64,000 nt of DNA from positions 50,793-114,792 of the forward strand of contig NZ_PSLG01000001.1 in NCBI RefSeq assembly GCF_040289485.1, in the 5' to 3' direction. The stretch is from Thermoflexus sp040289485 (GTDB lineage: Bacteria > Chloroflexota > Anaerolineae > Thermoflexales > Thermoflexaceae). A program made the translations under genes and the position numbers. This document shows, in pieces, positions 34,931-43,630 of this stretch. Under the pieces are notes generated by a model. The model was not told the origin of the DNA. It worked only from the letters and a program-made list of their open reading frames with translations, and made no database searches. The stretch's first letter is position 1. Each line of letters opens with the position of its first letter.

Positions 34931-36286
34931 GTGGCGCCTGGGCTCATCGTGGTGGGCGGGGGCCTGGCGGGGTCGGAGGCCGCGTGGCAGGCCGCCCAGC
35001 GGGGCGTCCGCGTCCTTCTGTATGAGATGCGGCCCCATCGGCTCACGCCGGCCCACACCACCGGGTGGCTGGCGGAGATCATCTGCTCCAACTCCCTGGG
35101 CTCGGACGAACTGGAGAACGCCTCGGGGCTGCTCAAGGCCGAACTGCGGTTCCTTGGCTCGCTGCTGATGGCCTGCGCCGACCGCACGGCGGTGCCCGCG
35201 GGGAAAGCCCTGGCCGTCGACCGGGAGCTCTTCGCCCGCTGCGTCACCGAACACCTCGAGCGCCACCCGAACATCACCATCATCCGGGAGGAAGTCACCG
35301 AGATCCCGGACGCCCCCTGCATCCTGGCCACAGGCCCCCTCACCTCCGACGCCCTGGCGGCCGCCGTCCAACGCCTGACCGGACAGGAGTACCTCTACTT
35401 CTACGACGCCATCTCGCCCATCGTCGCCGCCGATTCCATTGATATGTCCATCTGCTTTAAGGGCTCTCGCTACGGGCGCGGGGAGGAACCGGACGGGGAT
35501 TACATCAACTGCCCGATGACGAAAGAGGAATACGAGGCCTTCGTGGACGCCTTGATCCATGCCGAGACCATCCCGCTGCGAGACTTCGAGCGAGAGGACC
35601 GACGCTTCTTCGAAGCCTGCCTGCCCATCGAGGTCCTGGCGCGGCGGGGGCGGGAGGCGCTGGCCTACGGGCCGCTGCGGCCCACCGGCCTCATCGACCC
35701 CCGCACCGGTCGACAGCCCTACGCCGTGGTCCAATTGCGTCGGGACAACCGGGCGGGGACGATGTATAGCATGGTGGGCTTTCAGACCAACCTGAAGTGG
35801 CCGGAGCAGCGGCGGGTCTTCCGGATGATCCCTGGCCTGCAGAACGCGGAGTTCCTGCGTTATGGCCAGATGCACCGCAACACCTACATCAACGCCCCGG
35901 CCCTCCTGGAACCGACGATGCAGTTCCGCGGGCGCCCCGATCTTTTCTTCGCCGGCCAGATCACTGGGGCGGAGGGCTATGTGGGCAACATCGCCACCGG
36001 GTTGGTGGCCGGGGTGAACGCCGCCCGCCTGCTCCAGGGCCGGCCGCCCCTGACCTTCCCGATCACCACGATGATCGGGGCCCTCTGCGACTACCTGGCC
36101 CACGCGGACCCACGGGATTTCCAGCCGATGAAGGCCAACTTCGGACTGCTCCCGCCCCTGGAGCGGCCCCCCCGGGATCGGCGGGAGCGGGCCCTGGCCT
36201 ACGCCCGGCGGGCCCTGGCCGACCTGGAGCGGTTCTGGGCTGCAGTGGGAGCGGAACGCCTCGGCCTCGCCCCGGAGGCCCTCTGA
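34931..36286 (+). CDS. trmFO: tRNA (uracil-54-C5)-methyltransferase, folate/FAD-dependent
   Basis: 451 residues with a GTG start at 34931 (ACGGAGGTAGGAG upstream). Makes ribothymidine-54 in tRNA using methylenetetrahydrofolate and FAD. FAD-binding VVGGGLAGSEAAWQAAQRGV at the N-terminus; YEMRP; the conserved CSNSLGSDELENASGLLKAE with its catalytic-region Cys; FFAGQITGAEGYVGNIATGL near the C-terminus. Length normal. Stands alone on the plus strand between minus-strand genes. Confidence 0.96.
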   Translation: MAPGLIVVGGGLAGSEAAWQAAQRGVRVLLYEMRPHRLTPAHTTGWLAEIICSNSLGSDELENASGLLKAELRFLGSLLMACADRTAVPAGKALAVDRELFARCVTEHLERHPNITIIREEVTEIPDAPCILATGPLTSDALAAAVQRLTGQEYLYFYDAISPIVAADSIDMSICFKGSRYGRGEEPDGDYINCPMTKEEYEAFVDALIHAETIPLRDFEREDRRFFEACLPIEVLARRGREALAYGPLRPTGLIDPRTGRQPYAVVQLRRDNRAGTMYSMVGFQTNLKWPEQRRVFRMIPGLQNAEFLRYGQMHRNTYINAPALLEPTMQFRGRPDLFFAGQITGAEGYVGNIATGLVAGVNAARLLQGRPPLTFPITTMIGALCDYLAHADPRDFQPMKANFGLLPPLERPPRDRRERALAYARRALADLERFWAAVGAERLGLAPEAL

Positions 36287-36333
36287 TCCCGGCCCGCTCC
36301 CCCTCCACGAGCCGGAGGCGACGAGGCGCCGGC

Positions 36334-36690
36334 TCAGAGCACCTGCAGCGCCCGATAGATCGCCGCCCGCTGCCCGGGCTCCAATGGAGGAAGATGCTCG
36401 ATGTGGAACAAGGCGCCTACCGGGCGGGGCTCGCGGGCCAGCCGGCAGGCGTAGCGGAGGATCATCCGCCAGCGCCCTTCCTCGGAACGGGAAGCCGCCT
36501 CCAGGATCACGGGCTCCTCGACCTCCACCCCCGCCAGCGCCATCAGATGGCGCCGGAGGCCCTCCACCGGCTCCTCCCCATACGCCAGCGGTCCCCCAGG
36601 CAGCGTCCAGCCTCCATCCTCCGACGGGACCAGCCACACGGCCTCATCGGCCAGGGCCACCGCCTCCACCCAGATCTCCACCGAGGCCAT
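36334..36690 (-). CDS. Nudix-like protein with a degenerate Nudix box
   Basis: 118 residues, MASVEIWVEAVALADEAVWL at the N-terminus; of two adjacent ATGs (36693, 36690) the second has better spacing to GGAGG. The fold pattern (WTLPGGPLAYGEEPVEGLRR) matches a Nudix hydrolase up to the G-x5-E and Arg positions. The catalytic R-E-x2-E-E-x-G helix reads RHLMALAGV, so the metal-binding glutamates are missing. Probably not a hydrolase; ligand binding is possible. It ends 48 nt past the convergent trmFO stop. Confidence 0.7.
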   Translation of the reverse strand: MASVEIWVEAVALADEAVWLVPSEDGGWTLPGGPLAYGEEPVEGLRRHLMALAGVEVEEPVILEAASRSEEGRWRMILRYACRLAREPRPVGALFHIEHLPPLEPGQRAAIYRALQVL

Positions 36691-36715
36691 CATCTGCCTC
36701 CGCGCCCATACGGCT

Positions 36716-38035
36716 CTACGAAAGGGCCGGGTCCGGCCCCGCAGTGGCGAGGACCATGCGATCGGGGTCCAGGTATTTGCGGGCCGCAGCCTGAACCTCG
36801 GCGGCGGTCAGGCCCACGATGAGATCAGGATATCGCTCCAGGTAGTCCAGGCCCAGTTCGAAGAGCTCCATATCCACTAGGACGCCGGCGATCCCCTCGT
36901 TGGTCTCCAACCGCAGGGGCAACGAGCCGATCAGGAAGGACTTGTTGTCCTCCAGTTCCTTGGCCGGCACCCGCCGCTCGATGAGGCGCCGGATCTCGAT
37001 GCGGATCCCCTCCACGGCCCGGGGGAGGTGCTCCGGGGCCACCCCGGCGATCACGCTCCACGGCCCCGGGGCCAGCCCCGCGTCCAGGCGGCTGTAAACG
37101 TAATAGGCCAGCCCATCCCGATCCCGGACGTGATCGCCCAGGCGACCCATCATGCCGAACACCCCAAGGACGCAATTGGCCAGGGCCGCGGCATAGTAAT
37201 CCGGATCGGTGCGGGCCAGCCCCACCGTGCCCATCACCAGGTCGATCTGGCTTTTGCCCGGGATGGGCGTGTGCACGTGGATCCAGCGCTCCGGCCGGGC
37301 CGCTGCTGGCACAGGGGGCGGCTCCGGACGCTCCCCTTCCCAATCCCCGAGCATCCCCTGGATGGCCTGGATCGCTGCCTCGGCCCGCAGAGCGCCCACC
37401 ACTGCAATGATCATCCGCCGGGGGCTGTAAAAGCGCCGGTGGAAGCCGATCAGGTCCTCCCGCGTGATCGCCTGCACCGTCTCCGGGTAGCCGTCCACGC
37501 TCCGTCCGTAAGGATGGGCCTGGAAGAGGGTTTCCCGAAAGCGCAGGGCGGCCATCCGCCGGGTGTCGTGGGCCCGCTCCCGGAGATCGGTGAGGATCTC
37601 ACCACGGACCTTCTCCACCTCCTCCTCCGGAAAGACAGGGTGGCGCAGGACGTCGGCCAGCACCTCCAGCAGGGCCGGCAGGTCTTCGGCCAAGGTCTTC
37701 AGACTGAAGCCGGTGGTGTGATAACCGGCCCCGAACTCCAGACTGGCCCCCACCGACTCGATGGCCTCGTAGATCTCATAGAAGGTCCGATGGGCGGTCC
37801 CCCGGGTCAGCATCTCTGCGGTGAACGCCGCCAGCCCGGCCCGCTCCGGGGGTTCATCCAGGGCCCCCGCCCACAGCAGGCCGGAGAGGACCACAGAGGG
37901 GCTGCTGAAGTTCTCGTAGGCCAGGACGACGATGCCGTTGGGGAGCACCTCCCGGGCGATGGTGCGGGGGCCCGGCACCGTCCACGCCCGGGCCCGCGAG
38001 GCGAGCGGCCGGCGTTGCGTTCCCTTGGGAGCCAT
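36716..38035 (-). CDS. M16-family peptidase-like protein without the zinc site
   Basis: 439 residues from the ATG at 38035. Two M16 domains are recognisable: domain 1 (LPNGIVVLAYENFSSPSVVL ... RTFYEIYEAIESVGASLEFG) and domain 2 with the conserved RDRDGLAYYVYSRLDAG. Where active members have H-x-x-E-H, this protein reads AAFTAEMLTRGT, so both zinc His are absent. In M16B pairs one subunit is non-catalytic and keeps the R/Y pair, as here. The usual catalytic partner gene is not adjacent. 25 nt upstream of the Nudix-like gene; probably transcribed with it from 38123. Confidence 0.87.
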   Translation of the reverse strand: MAPKGTQRRPLASRARAWTVPGPRTIAREVLPNGIVVLAYENFSSPSVVLSGLLWAGALDEPPERAGLAAFTAEMLTRGTAHRTFYEIYEAIESVGASLEFGAGYHTTGFSLKTLAEDLPALLEVLADVLRHPVFPEEEVEKVRGEILTDLRERAHDTRRMAALRFRETLFQAHPYGRSVDGYPETVQAITREDLIGFHRRFYSPRRMIIAVVGALRAEAAIQAIQGMLGDWEGERPEPPPVPAAARPERWIHVHTPIPGKSQIDLVMGTVGLARTDPDYYAAALANCVLGVFGMMGRLGDHVRDRDGLAYYVYSRLDAGLAPGPWSVIAGVAPEHLPRAVEGIRIEIRRLIERRVPAKELEDNKSFLIGSLPLRLETNEGIAGVLVDMELFELGLDYLERYPDLIVGLTAAEVQAAARKYLDPDRMVLATAGPDPALS

Positions 38036-38122
38036 TCTCCCTCCCGTTGGAAAGACATCGTGTCGGGGGCGGGCTCGGCGGCGCCCGCGCCGCCCCGCAG
38101 CCCTTCGGATCGCACCTCGGAT

Positions 38123-38128
38123 TTTATA
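38123..38128 (-). promoter_or_regulatory. -10 element of the M16-like gene
   Basis: Minus-strand CCGGTATAAAATCCG contains TATAAA 87 nt before the gene; a weak TGCCGC sits at 17-nt spacing. Confidence 0.5.
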
Positions 38129-38152
38129 CCGGCATCCCATCGGACGCGGCAG

Positions 38153-38181
38153 TTGCCGGAAGGGGACGGCCCGCCTATAGT
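38153..38181 (+). promoter_or_regulatory. Promoter of the two-gene membrane cluster
   Basis: TTGCCG (38153-38158), 17-nt spacer, TATAGT (38176-38181), 77 nt before the first membrane gene and divergent from the M16-like gene. Confidence 0.65.
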
Positions 38182-38258
38182 AGGGACTCCCGGGGCGATG
38201 GCGGCCCCGTCGGAAGGCCCATGGCACATGGCAGAGAAAAGGGAAGGAGACCGCAGGC

Positions 38259-38852
38259 ATGGTGGGCGACCTTTCAGAGCCGCTGGTTCTGCTGGTGGTC
38301 GGATCCGCCGTCCTGGTCCTGGCGCTCGATGACTGGCGCCCGATGGTGGGGGTGTGGGCACTGACGGCCGCCGCCAGCGGCCTGTTGCTGCAGATCCTCG
38401 CCGGGGTACCGGTGGAACTGGCCGGCCTCCAGATGCTGAGCGGGGGGCTCCTGGCCGGGGTGTTCTATCTGGTCGCCTGGCGGGCCCAGCGGACAGCGCC
38501 CTCGGTCCTCGGCGCCCGCTCCATCGTCCCATGGCGCTTCCGGGCCCTGGCGGGCTTTTTCCTCTATCTTTTGGCCCGGCTGCTGGCCGCGCGCTTCCCC
38601 CTGCCGTTCCTTCCGATCCCCTTGCTGGCCATGACCTACGCGCTGATCGGGATCGGCCTGCTGATGGCGACGTTGAGCCGATCGCCCCTCAAGGCCGGGC
38701 TCGGCGTGTTGACGATGTTCAGCGGCTACCAGGTGTTCTATTTCGCGGTCCAGGACAGCCTGATCGCCATCGGGCTGATGGCCGCCATGAGCCTCGTGGT
38801 GGCCTTCTTGATGGCGGCCCTGACCCTCATCCGCCAGGAGCGGCTCCCGTGA
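38259..38852 (+). CDS. Seven-helix membrane protein, possibly HyfE-like
   Basis: 197 residues and about seven hydrophobic helices with short loops (for example VLLVVGSAVLVLAL, LLAMTYALIGIGLLMATL, GLMAAMSLVVAFLMAAL). No charged catalytic motif is seen. Size, helix number and coupling to a NuoN-like gene recall hydrogenase-4 component E/NuoK-related subunits, but sequence similarity is too weak to be sure. Its stop overlaps the next start (GTGA). Confidence 0.6.
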   Translation: MVGDLSEPLVLLVVGSAVLVLALDDWRPMVGVWALTAAASGLLLQILAGVPVELAGLQMLSGGLLAGVFYLVAWRAQRTAPSVLGARSIVPWRFRALAGFFLYLLARLLAARFPLPFLPIPLLAMTYALIGIGLLMATLSRSPLKAGLGVLTMFSGYQVFYFAVQDSLIAIGLMAAMSLVVAFLMAALTLIRQERLP

Positions 38853-40231
38853 ACCTCCCGCTGCTTGCCCTCCTCGCCCTGCCTTTCCTGGCCGCGCCGC
38901 TGGCCTATCCCCTCCGGCGGACCCCCCTGGCGGCCCCCCTGGCGGCGATCACGGCGGGGCTGATGCTGGTCCTCCTGTGGGGGGTTCCATGGCCCCGGGT
39001 GGCGGCGGGGCCGGACCAGATCACCCTCGGGGCGCCGGTGGTGGTTCTGGGACGAACGATCCGGCTGACCGAGGCCGATCGCTGGGCCCTCACCGCGCTA
39101 TGGGGGGTGGCTGCCCTGGCCTTCCTGACGGCGTGGCCGTTCCCCTTTGAGCGCCGCCTGTATCCCATCGGCTTGACGGCAGCCGGGCTGTGGACAGCGG
39201 GCCTGTTGATCCGCCCGGTGGGCCTGGGGGCCTTCGCCATCGGCAGCGCGGCCTTGTTGCTGGCGCTGACCGTGCTCGGGGAGGGCCATGGGATGGCAGG
39301 GGCGATGTCCTATCTGATCGCCGCCAGCCTGGGCGTTCTGCTCTGGACCACCGCCGCATGGGCGGCGGAGCAGGCCGGATTGAACCCCGGACAGCCCCTG
39401 TGGACCCTCCTGACCCCGACCATGATCCTACTGGCCCTGGCGCTCTGGCTGGGGGTGTGGCCAGCCCACCGGTGGGTGCCGCTCCTGCTGGGGGAAGGCG
39501 CCCCGGTGGGCGGGGCCTTCACCTTGTTCCTCCTCCACGCCGGAACGTGGCTCTGGCTGCCGGCGTGGATCCAGTCCTTCCCCTGGCTGGCCCTCTCCCC
39601 GCTCTGGACCGTGGGCCTTCAGGCCATCGGCGCCATGATGGTCCTGAGCAGCGCCGCCCTGGCCCTGCCGGAGACCGGATGGGGCCGCCTGGGAGGCTAC
39701 GGTTGGCTGGCCTCGAGCGGCCTCTCGTGGCTGGCCCTGGGCCTTGGCACCGCCGAAGGAATCCACCTGAGCGCCTGGAGCATGGGGATCCGGGTGATCC
39801 CGCTGCTGGGGATGGCCTTCGCCCTGGCCGCCTATCGCCGGATGGCCAGGTCCACCGCCTTCGGGCAGGTGCCGTTGGCCCAGGGCCCGTGGGTGATCGC
39901 CCTGCTGCTGGGCAGCGGCCTCGCCCTCGTCGACGCACCGCCCTTCCCCGGCTTCGCCGGCCGATGGGCTCTGCTACGCTGGTTGCTGCCGGGGCGGCCC
40001 GGGCTCGCCCTGGCGTTGATCGCGGTCACCGGGGCCATGGGCTGGACCTTCCTACGGGGTCTGGTGGCCGCATCGGCAGCGGAGCGGCCGCTGCACCCGA
40101 TGCCCCGCTCGGCCCGGTGGTTCGGCCTCGCATGGTGGACCGCGCAAGGAGTCCTCTGGCTGGCCACCCCGTGGCTGGGGTCCTGGTTGGAGCCTCTGAC
40201 CGCCGGCTGGACCCGCGCCCTTCTGGGTTGA
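38849..40231 (+). CDS. NuoN/antiporter-like membrane protein lacking lysine
   Basis: 460 residues with a GTG start at 38849 that overlaps the upstream stop by 4 nt. About 13-14 transmembrane helices, extremely rich in Leu, Ala, Gly and Trp. Helix order and size resemble proton-translocating quinone oxidoreductase subunits (NuoN/HyfF type). However, I find no lysine anywhere in the protein, so the Lys residues of the usual proton path (in and around helices 7-8 and 12) cannot be present. Family membership is therefore tentative. A soluble oxidoreductase (FdhF-like) follows after 244 nt but has its own promoter. Confidence 0.6.
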   Translation: MNLPLLALLALPFLAAPLAYPLRRTPLAAPLAAITAGLMLVLLWGVPWPRVAAGPDQITLGAPVVVLGRTIRLTEADRWALTALWGVAALAFLTAWPFPFERRLYPIGLTAAGLWTAGLLIRPVGLGAFAIGSAALLLALTVLGEGHGMAGAMSYLIAASLGVLLWTTAAWAAEQAGLNPGQPLWTLLTPTMILLALALWLGVWPAHRWVPLLLGEGAPVGGAFTLFLLHAGTWLWLPAWIQSFPWLALSPLWTVGLQAIGAMMVLSSAALALPETGWGRLGGYGWLASSGLSWLALGLGTAEGIHLSAWSMGIRVIPLLGMAFALAAYRRMARSTAFGQVPLAQGPWVIALLLGSGLALVDAPPFPGFAGRWALLRWLLPGRPGLALALIAVTGAMGWTFLRGLVAASAAERPLHPMPRSARWFGLAWWTAQGVLWLATPWLGSWLEPLTAGWTRALLG

Positions 40232-40315
40232 ACCGGCGCGCGGATATCTCTCCAGGCGCCTGTAGCGATCGCTGACCCTTCATCCCCCTCCCCGCGCAGC
40301 GGACGATCCCGCCTT

Positions 40316-40345
40316 TTGATCTTTTCGCGCGCCCGGATTTACAAT
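40316..40345 (+). promoter_or_regulatory. Promoter of the fdhF-like/fdhD operon
   Basis: TTGATC (40316-40321), 18-nt spacer, TACAAT (40340-40345). A leader of about 125 nt follows before the gene; I could not assign it to a known riboswitch. Confidence 0.6.
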
Positions 40346-40475
40346 ATTCTCTGGACCGGGATTTGCTTCGCTCTCGCGCCTCCGAGGGATCAGAGACCGC
40401 TGGGGTGCTTCATTGACCGACGGTGGGACGTCTGCCCCCCGATGATCCCGGCCCAGGGCTGGAAAGGAGGGTGCG

Positions 40476-42773
40476 ATGGGAGGTGTCCGGCGTGCCGTGC
40501 GGCCGCCTTCTCGAAAGTGGGATCCCCGTCTGTGGGCCAGTTGGAAGCCCTTCGGGATCGGGGAGCAACGGCCCAACAACTACCTGGAGATCCTGCGCGC
40601 CCTGTGGGAGAACCGGGATCGCCTGGGCTACGCATGGCGGATCCTCCGCGACGGTGTCTGCGACGGCTGCGCCCTGGGCACCACCGGCATGCGGGACTGG
40701 ACGATCACCGGCATCCACCTCTGCAACATCCGCCTGCGCCTGCTGCGCCTGAACACCATGCCCCCCTTCGACCCCGCCCTCCTGCAGGACGTGCGGCCCC
40801 TCTCCGGCCGCTCCGGCCGGGCCCTGCGGGCCCTGGGCCGGCTGCCTTGTCCCTTTATCCGCTTCCGGGGAGAAGCGGGGTTCCGGCGGATCTCGTGGGA
40901 GGAGGCCTTGGATTTCATCGCCGAGCGCATCCGCCAGAGCGCTCCGCACCGCCTGGCCTTTTACCTCACCAGCCGGGGGCTTCCCAACGAGGCCTATTAC
41001 GTCGCCCAGAAGGCGGTGCGGGCGATGGGCACCAACAACATCGACAACGCGGCGCGGGTTTGCCACGCCCCCAGCACCCTGGCCCTGAAGGCCGCCCTCG
41101 GCGTGGCGGCCACCACCTGTTCCTACAGCGACCTCATCGGCACCGACCTCGTCGCCTTCTTCGGCTCCAACGTCGCCAACAACCAGCCGGTGATGATGAA
41201 GTATCTCTACTACGCCCGGAAGGCGGGCACCCGGGTGGCCCTGATCAACCCCTATCGGGAGCCGGGGATGGAGCGCTACTGGGTGCCCTCCGACCTGGAG
41301 AGCGCCCTCTTCGGCACACGCATCGTCGACCGCTTCTTCCAGATCCGCCCCAGCGGGGACATCGCCTTCATCCATGGGACCCTCAAGCATATGATCGCCA
41401 ACGGCTGGATCGACGAAGCCTTCATCCGCGCGCACACGGTGGGCTTCGAGGACCTGCGGGCCTTGCTGGAGGCCACCCCGTGGGAGGACCTGGAGGCGGG
41501 CGCGGGGGTCTCCCGGGAGGACATGTTGGATTTCGCGCGCATGCTCGCCGCGGCCGAACGGGCGGTCTTCGTCTGGAGCATGGGAATCACCCAGCACCCC
41601 TTCGGGGAGGACAACGTCCATGCCATCATCAACTTGGCCCTGAGCAAGGGGTTCGTGGGCCGCGAGGGGTGCGGGCTCATGCCCATCCGGGGCCACTCCG
41701 GCGTCCAGGGGGGCGCGGAGATGGGGGCTTACGCCACGGTCTTCCCGGGCGGCCTCCCCATCAACGAGGAAAACGCCCGCCGCCTCTCCGAACGCTACGG
41801 CTTCACGGTCCCGGCGGCCCGGGGCCTCACCGCCCCCGAGATGATCGATGCTGCCCGCCGGGGGGAACTGGACCTCCTCTTCAGCGTGGGCGGGAACTTC
41901 CACGAGGTGCTCCCCGACCCCGCCGGCGTGCGGGAGGCCCTCGAGCGGGTCCCCTTGCGGGTTCACATGGACATCGTGCTCTCACCACCGATGCTGTTCG
42001 AACCCGGGGAGGCGGTGGTGCTCCTCCCGGCAGCCACCCGGTATGAGGGGCCGGGAGGGGTGACCGAGACCACCACGGAGCGGCGGGTGATCTTCAGCCC
42101 CGAGATCCCTGGCCCCCGCGTCCCCGAGGCCCGGCCGGAGTGGTGGGTCTTCGGGGAACTGGCCGCCCGCGTCCGCCCCGACCTCGCCTCCCAGGTGCGC
42201 TTCCCGGACACCGCCACCATCCGGGAGGAGATCGCCCGGGTGATCCCGATGTATGACGGGATCCAGCACCTGCAGAAGAAGGGCGATGCCTTTCAATATG
42301 GAGGGCCGTTGTTGTGCGCCGGCTGGCGCTTTCCCACCCCCGACGGCAAAGCCCGCTTCAAGGCAGTCCCCCTCCCCGCGCGGGAGATCCCTCCCGGGGC
42401 CTTCCAGGTGACCTCGCGCCGCGGCAAGCAGTTCAACAGCATGGTCCAGGAGGAGGTCGATCCCCTCACCGGCGCCCCGCGGGACGCCGTGTTCATGCAT
42501 CCGGAGGACGCGGCCCGGCTGGGCCTGCGGCCGGGCGACCGGGTGCGGCTTTGGAACCGCTACGGGTCCTTCGAGGGCCGGGTGGTCGTGGCCGAGGTCA
42601 AACCAGGCACCCTCCAGGTCCACTGGCCAGATGGGAATGTCCTGGCCGCGCCGGAGGCCCGCTCCCCCCTTTCCGGGATCCCCGCTTATAAGGCCATGGT
42701 CGCCTACCTGGAGCCGCTTCCGCCCGGCCAGGAGACCACGAAGGAGGGACCATGGGCCGCGGCGGCGCGCTGA
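40476..42773 (+). CDS. FdhF/YdeP-type molybdopterin oxidoreductase
   Basis: 765 residues; AAAGGAGG lies 6-7 nt before the ATG. Molybdenum bis-MGD enzyme of the formate-dehydrogenase-alpha-like group. An N-terminal Cys motif (VCDGCALGTTG, then HLCNIRL) may bind an Fe-S cluster. The metal-ligand position reads ARVCHAPST, i.e. Cys followed by His, where E. coli FdhF has selenocysteine-His. IRGHSGVQGG and the C-terminal cofactor domain (FMHPEDAARLGLRPGDRVRL) are present. The substrate is unproven; relatives are annotated as formate dehydrogenases or acid-resistance YdeP. Overlaps fdhD by 22 nt. Confidence 0.88.
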   Translation: MGGVRRAVRPPSRKWDPRLWASWKPFGIGEQRPNNYLEILRALWENRDRLGYAWRILRDGVCDGCALGTTGMRDWTITGIHLCNIRLRLLRLNTMPPFDPALLQDVRPLSGRSGRALRALGRLPCPFIRFRGEAGFRRISWEEALDFIAERIRQSAPHRLAFYLTSRGLPNEAYYVAQKAVRAMGTNNIDNAARVCHAPSTLALKAALGVAATTCSYSDLIGTDLVAFFGSNVANNQPVMMKYLYYARKAGTRVALINPYREPGMERYWVPSDLESALFGTRIVDRFFQIRPSGDIAFIHGTLKHMIANGWIDEAFIRAHTVGFEDLRALLEATPWEDLEAGAGVSREDMLDFARMLAAAERAVFVWSMGITQHPFGEDNVHAIINLALSKGFVGREGCGLMPIRGHSGVQGGAEMGAYATVFPGGLPINEENARRLSERYGFTVPAARGLTAPEMIDAARRGELDLLFSVGGNFHEVLPDPAGVREALERVPLRVHMDIVLSPPMLFEPGEAVVLLPAATRYEGPGGVTETTTERRVIFSPEIPGPRVPEARPEWWVFGELAARVRPDLASQVRFPDTATIREEIARVIPMYDGIQHLQKKGDAFQYGGPLLCAGWRFPTPDGKARFKAVPLPAREIPPGAFQVTSRRGKQFNSMVQEEVDPLTGAPRDAVFMHPEDAARLGLRPGDRVRLWNRYGSFEGRVVVAEVKPGTLQVHWPDGNVLAAPEARSPLSGIPAYKAMVAYLEPLPPGQETTKEGPWAAAAR

Positions 42774-43630
42774 AGGGTTGGCACGCATGGGAGTGGCAGG
42801 AGGAACAGCCGGCGCCACGGATGGATTGGATCGTCGCTGAGGAGCCCCTCGAGATCCGGGTGGCCTTCCCGGACGAGGCGGCGGACGCGGACTTCCCCGT
42901 CGCGGTCACCATGCGGACGCCGGGGGAGGACGAGGACCTGGCGCTGGGCTTTCTATACACGGAGGGCCTGATCGACGACCCCGACGGCTTCCCCCGGATC
43001 CGGACGGAGCGCCCGGCCCCCAACGTCCTGCGGGTCGTCGTGCCTTCTGAGATCCCCTTCGATCGACAGCGGCTGACCCGCCATTTTTCCATGACCAGCA
43101 GTTGTGGCATCTGCGGGAAGGCGGCCATCGAAGCCGTCTTCGCCCAGGGCTTTCCCTCCCTGCCGGAGGACGGACCGGTGATCCCGGCCGCCCTCCTCTA
43201 TGAACTCCCCCGGCGGCTGGAAGGGGCCCAGGCCCTCTTTCGGCACACGGGGGGGCTGCACGCGGCGGCGGTCTTCGACCTCGAGGGGCGGCTGCTCTGG
43301 CTGCGCGAGGATGTAGGCCGGCACAACGCGGTGGACAAGGTGGTCGGCGCTGCCCTCCGGGAGGGGCGCCTCCCCCTCCACCGGGCCCTGATGCTGGTGA
43401 GCGGGCGGGCCGGCTTCGAGATCGTTCAGAAAGCCCTGCGGGCCGGCATCCCGCTGCTGGCGGCCATCGGCGCGCCCTCCAGCCTGGCCCTGGAACTCGC
43501 CCAGGCCGCGGGGATGACCGTGGTGGGCTTCCTGCGGGGGCAGCGTTGCAACCTCTATACCGCTCCCTGGCGGATCCAGGGCGGACCTGCCCCTCAGGAA
43601 AGCCCGCTCAGCCGGATTTCTCCACGATGA
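42752..43630 (+). CDS. fdhD: Formate dehydrogenase accessory sulfurtransferase FdhD
   Basis: 292 residues. Transfers sulfur from the cysteine desulfurase IscS to the Mo-bis-MGD cofactor before insertion. The sulfur-relay Cys pair is in TSSCGICGKAA; other motifs are EDLALGFLYTEGLI, FRHTGGLHAAAVF, REDVGRHNAVDKVVG and VSGRAGFEIVQKA. AAGGAGGG precedes the ATG, which lies inside the end of the oxidoreductase gene, so the pair is translated together. The last 23 nt overlap the convergent rlmI gene. Confidence 0.95.
   Translation: MGRGGALKGWHAWEWQEEQPAPRMDWIVAEEPLEIRVAFPDEAADADFPVAVTMRTPGEDEDLALGFLYTEGLIDDPDGFPRIRTERPAPNVLRVVVPSEIPFDRQRLTRHFSMTSSCGICGKAAIEAVFAQGFPSLPEDGPVIPAALLYELPRRLEGAQALFRHTGGLHAAAVFDLEGRLLWLREDVGRHNAVDKVVGAALREGRLPLHRALMLVSGRAGFEIVQKALRAGIPLLAAIGAPSSLALELAQAAGMTVVGFLRGQRCNLYTAPWRIQGGPAPQESPLSRISPR

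Noticed and set aside
36309..36335. Hairpin GAGCCGG/CCGGCTC between trmFO and the Nudix-like gene as a bidirectional terminator
   Set aside because: Large 13-nt loop, no U tract on either strand, and it overlaps the Nudix-like stop codon.
40352..40475. Molybdenum-cofactor riboswitch in the leader of the FdhF-like gene
   Set aside because: The location would fit, but I could not match the ordered conserved elements of that riboswitch; only a generic GC-rich leader is seen.
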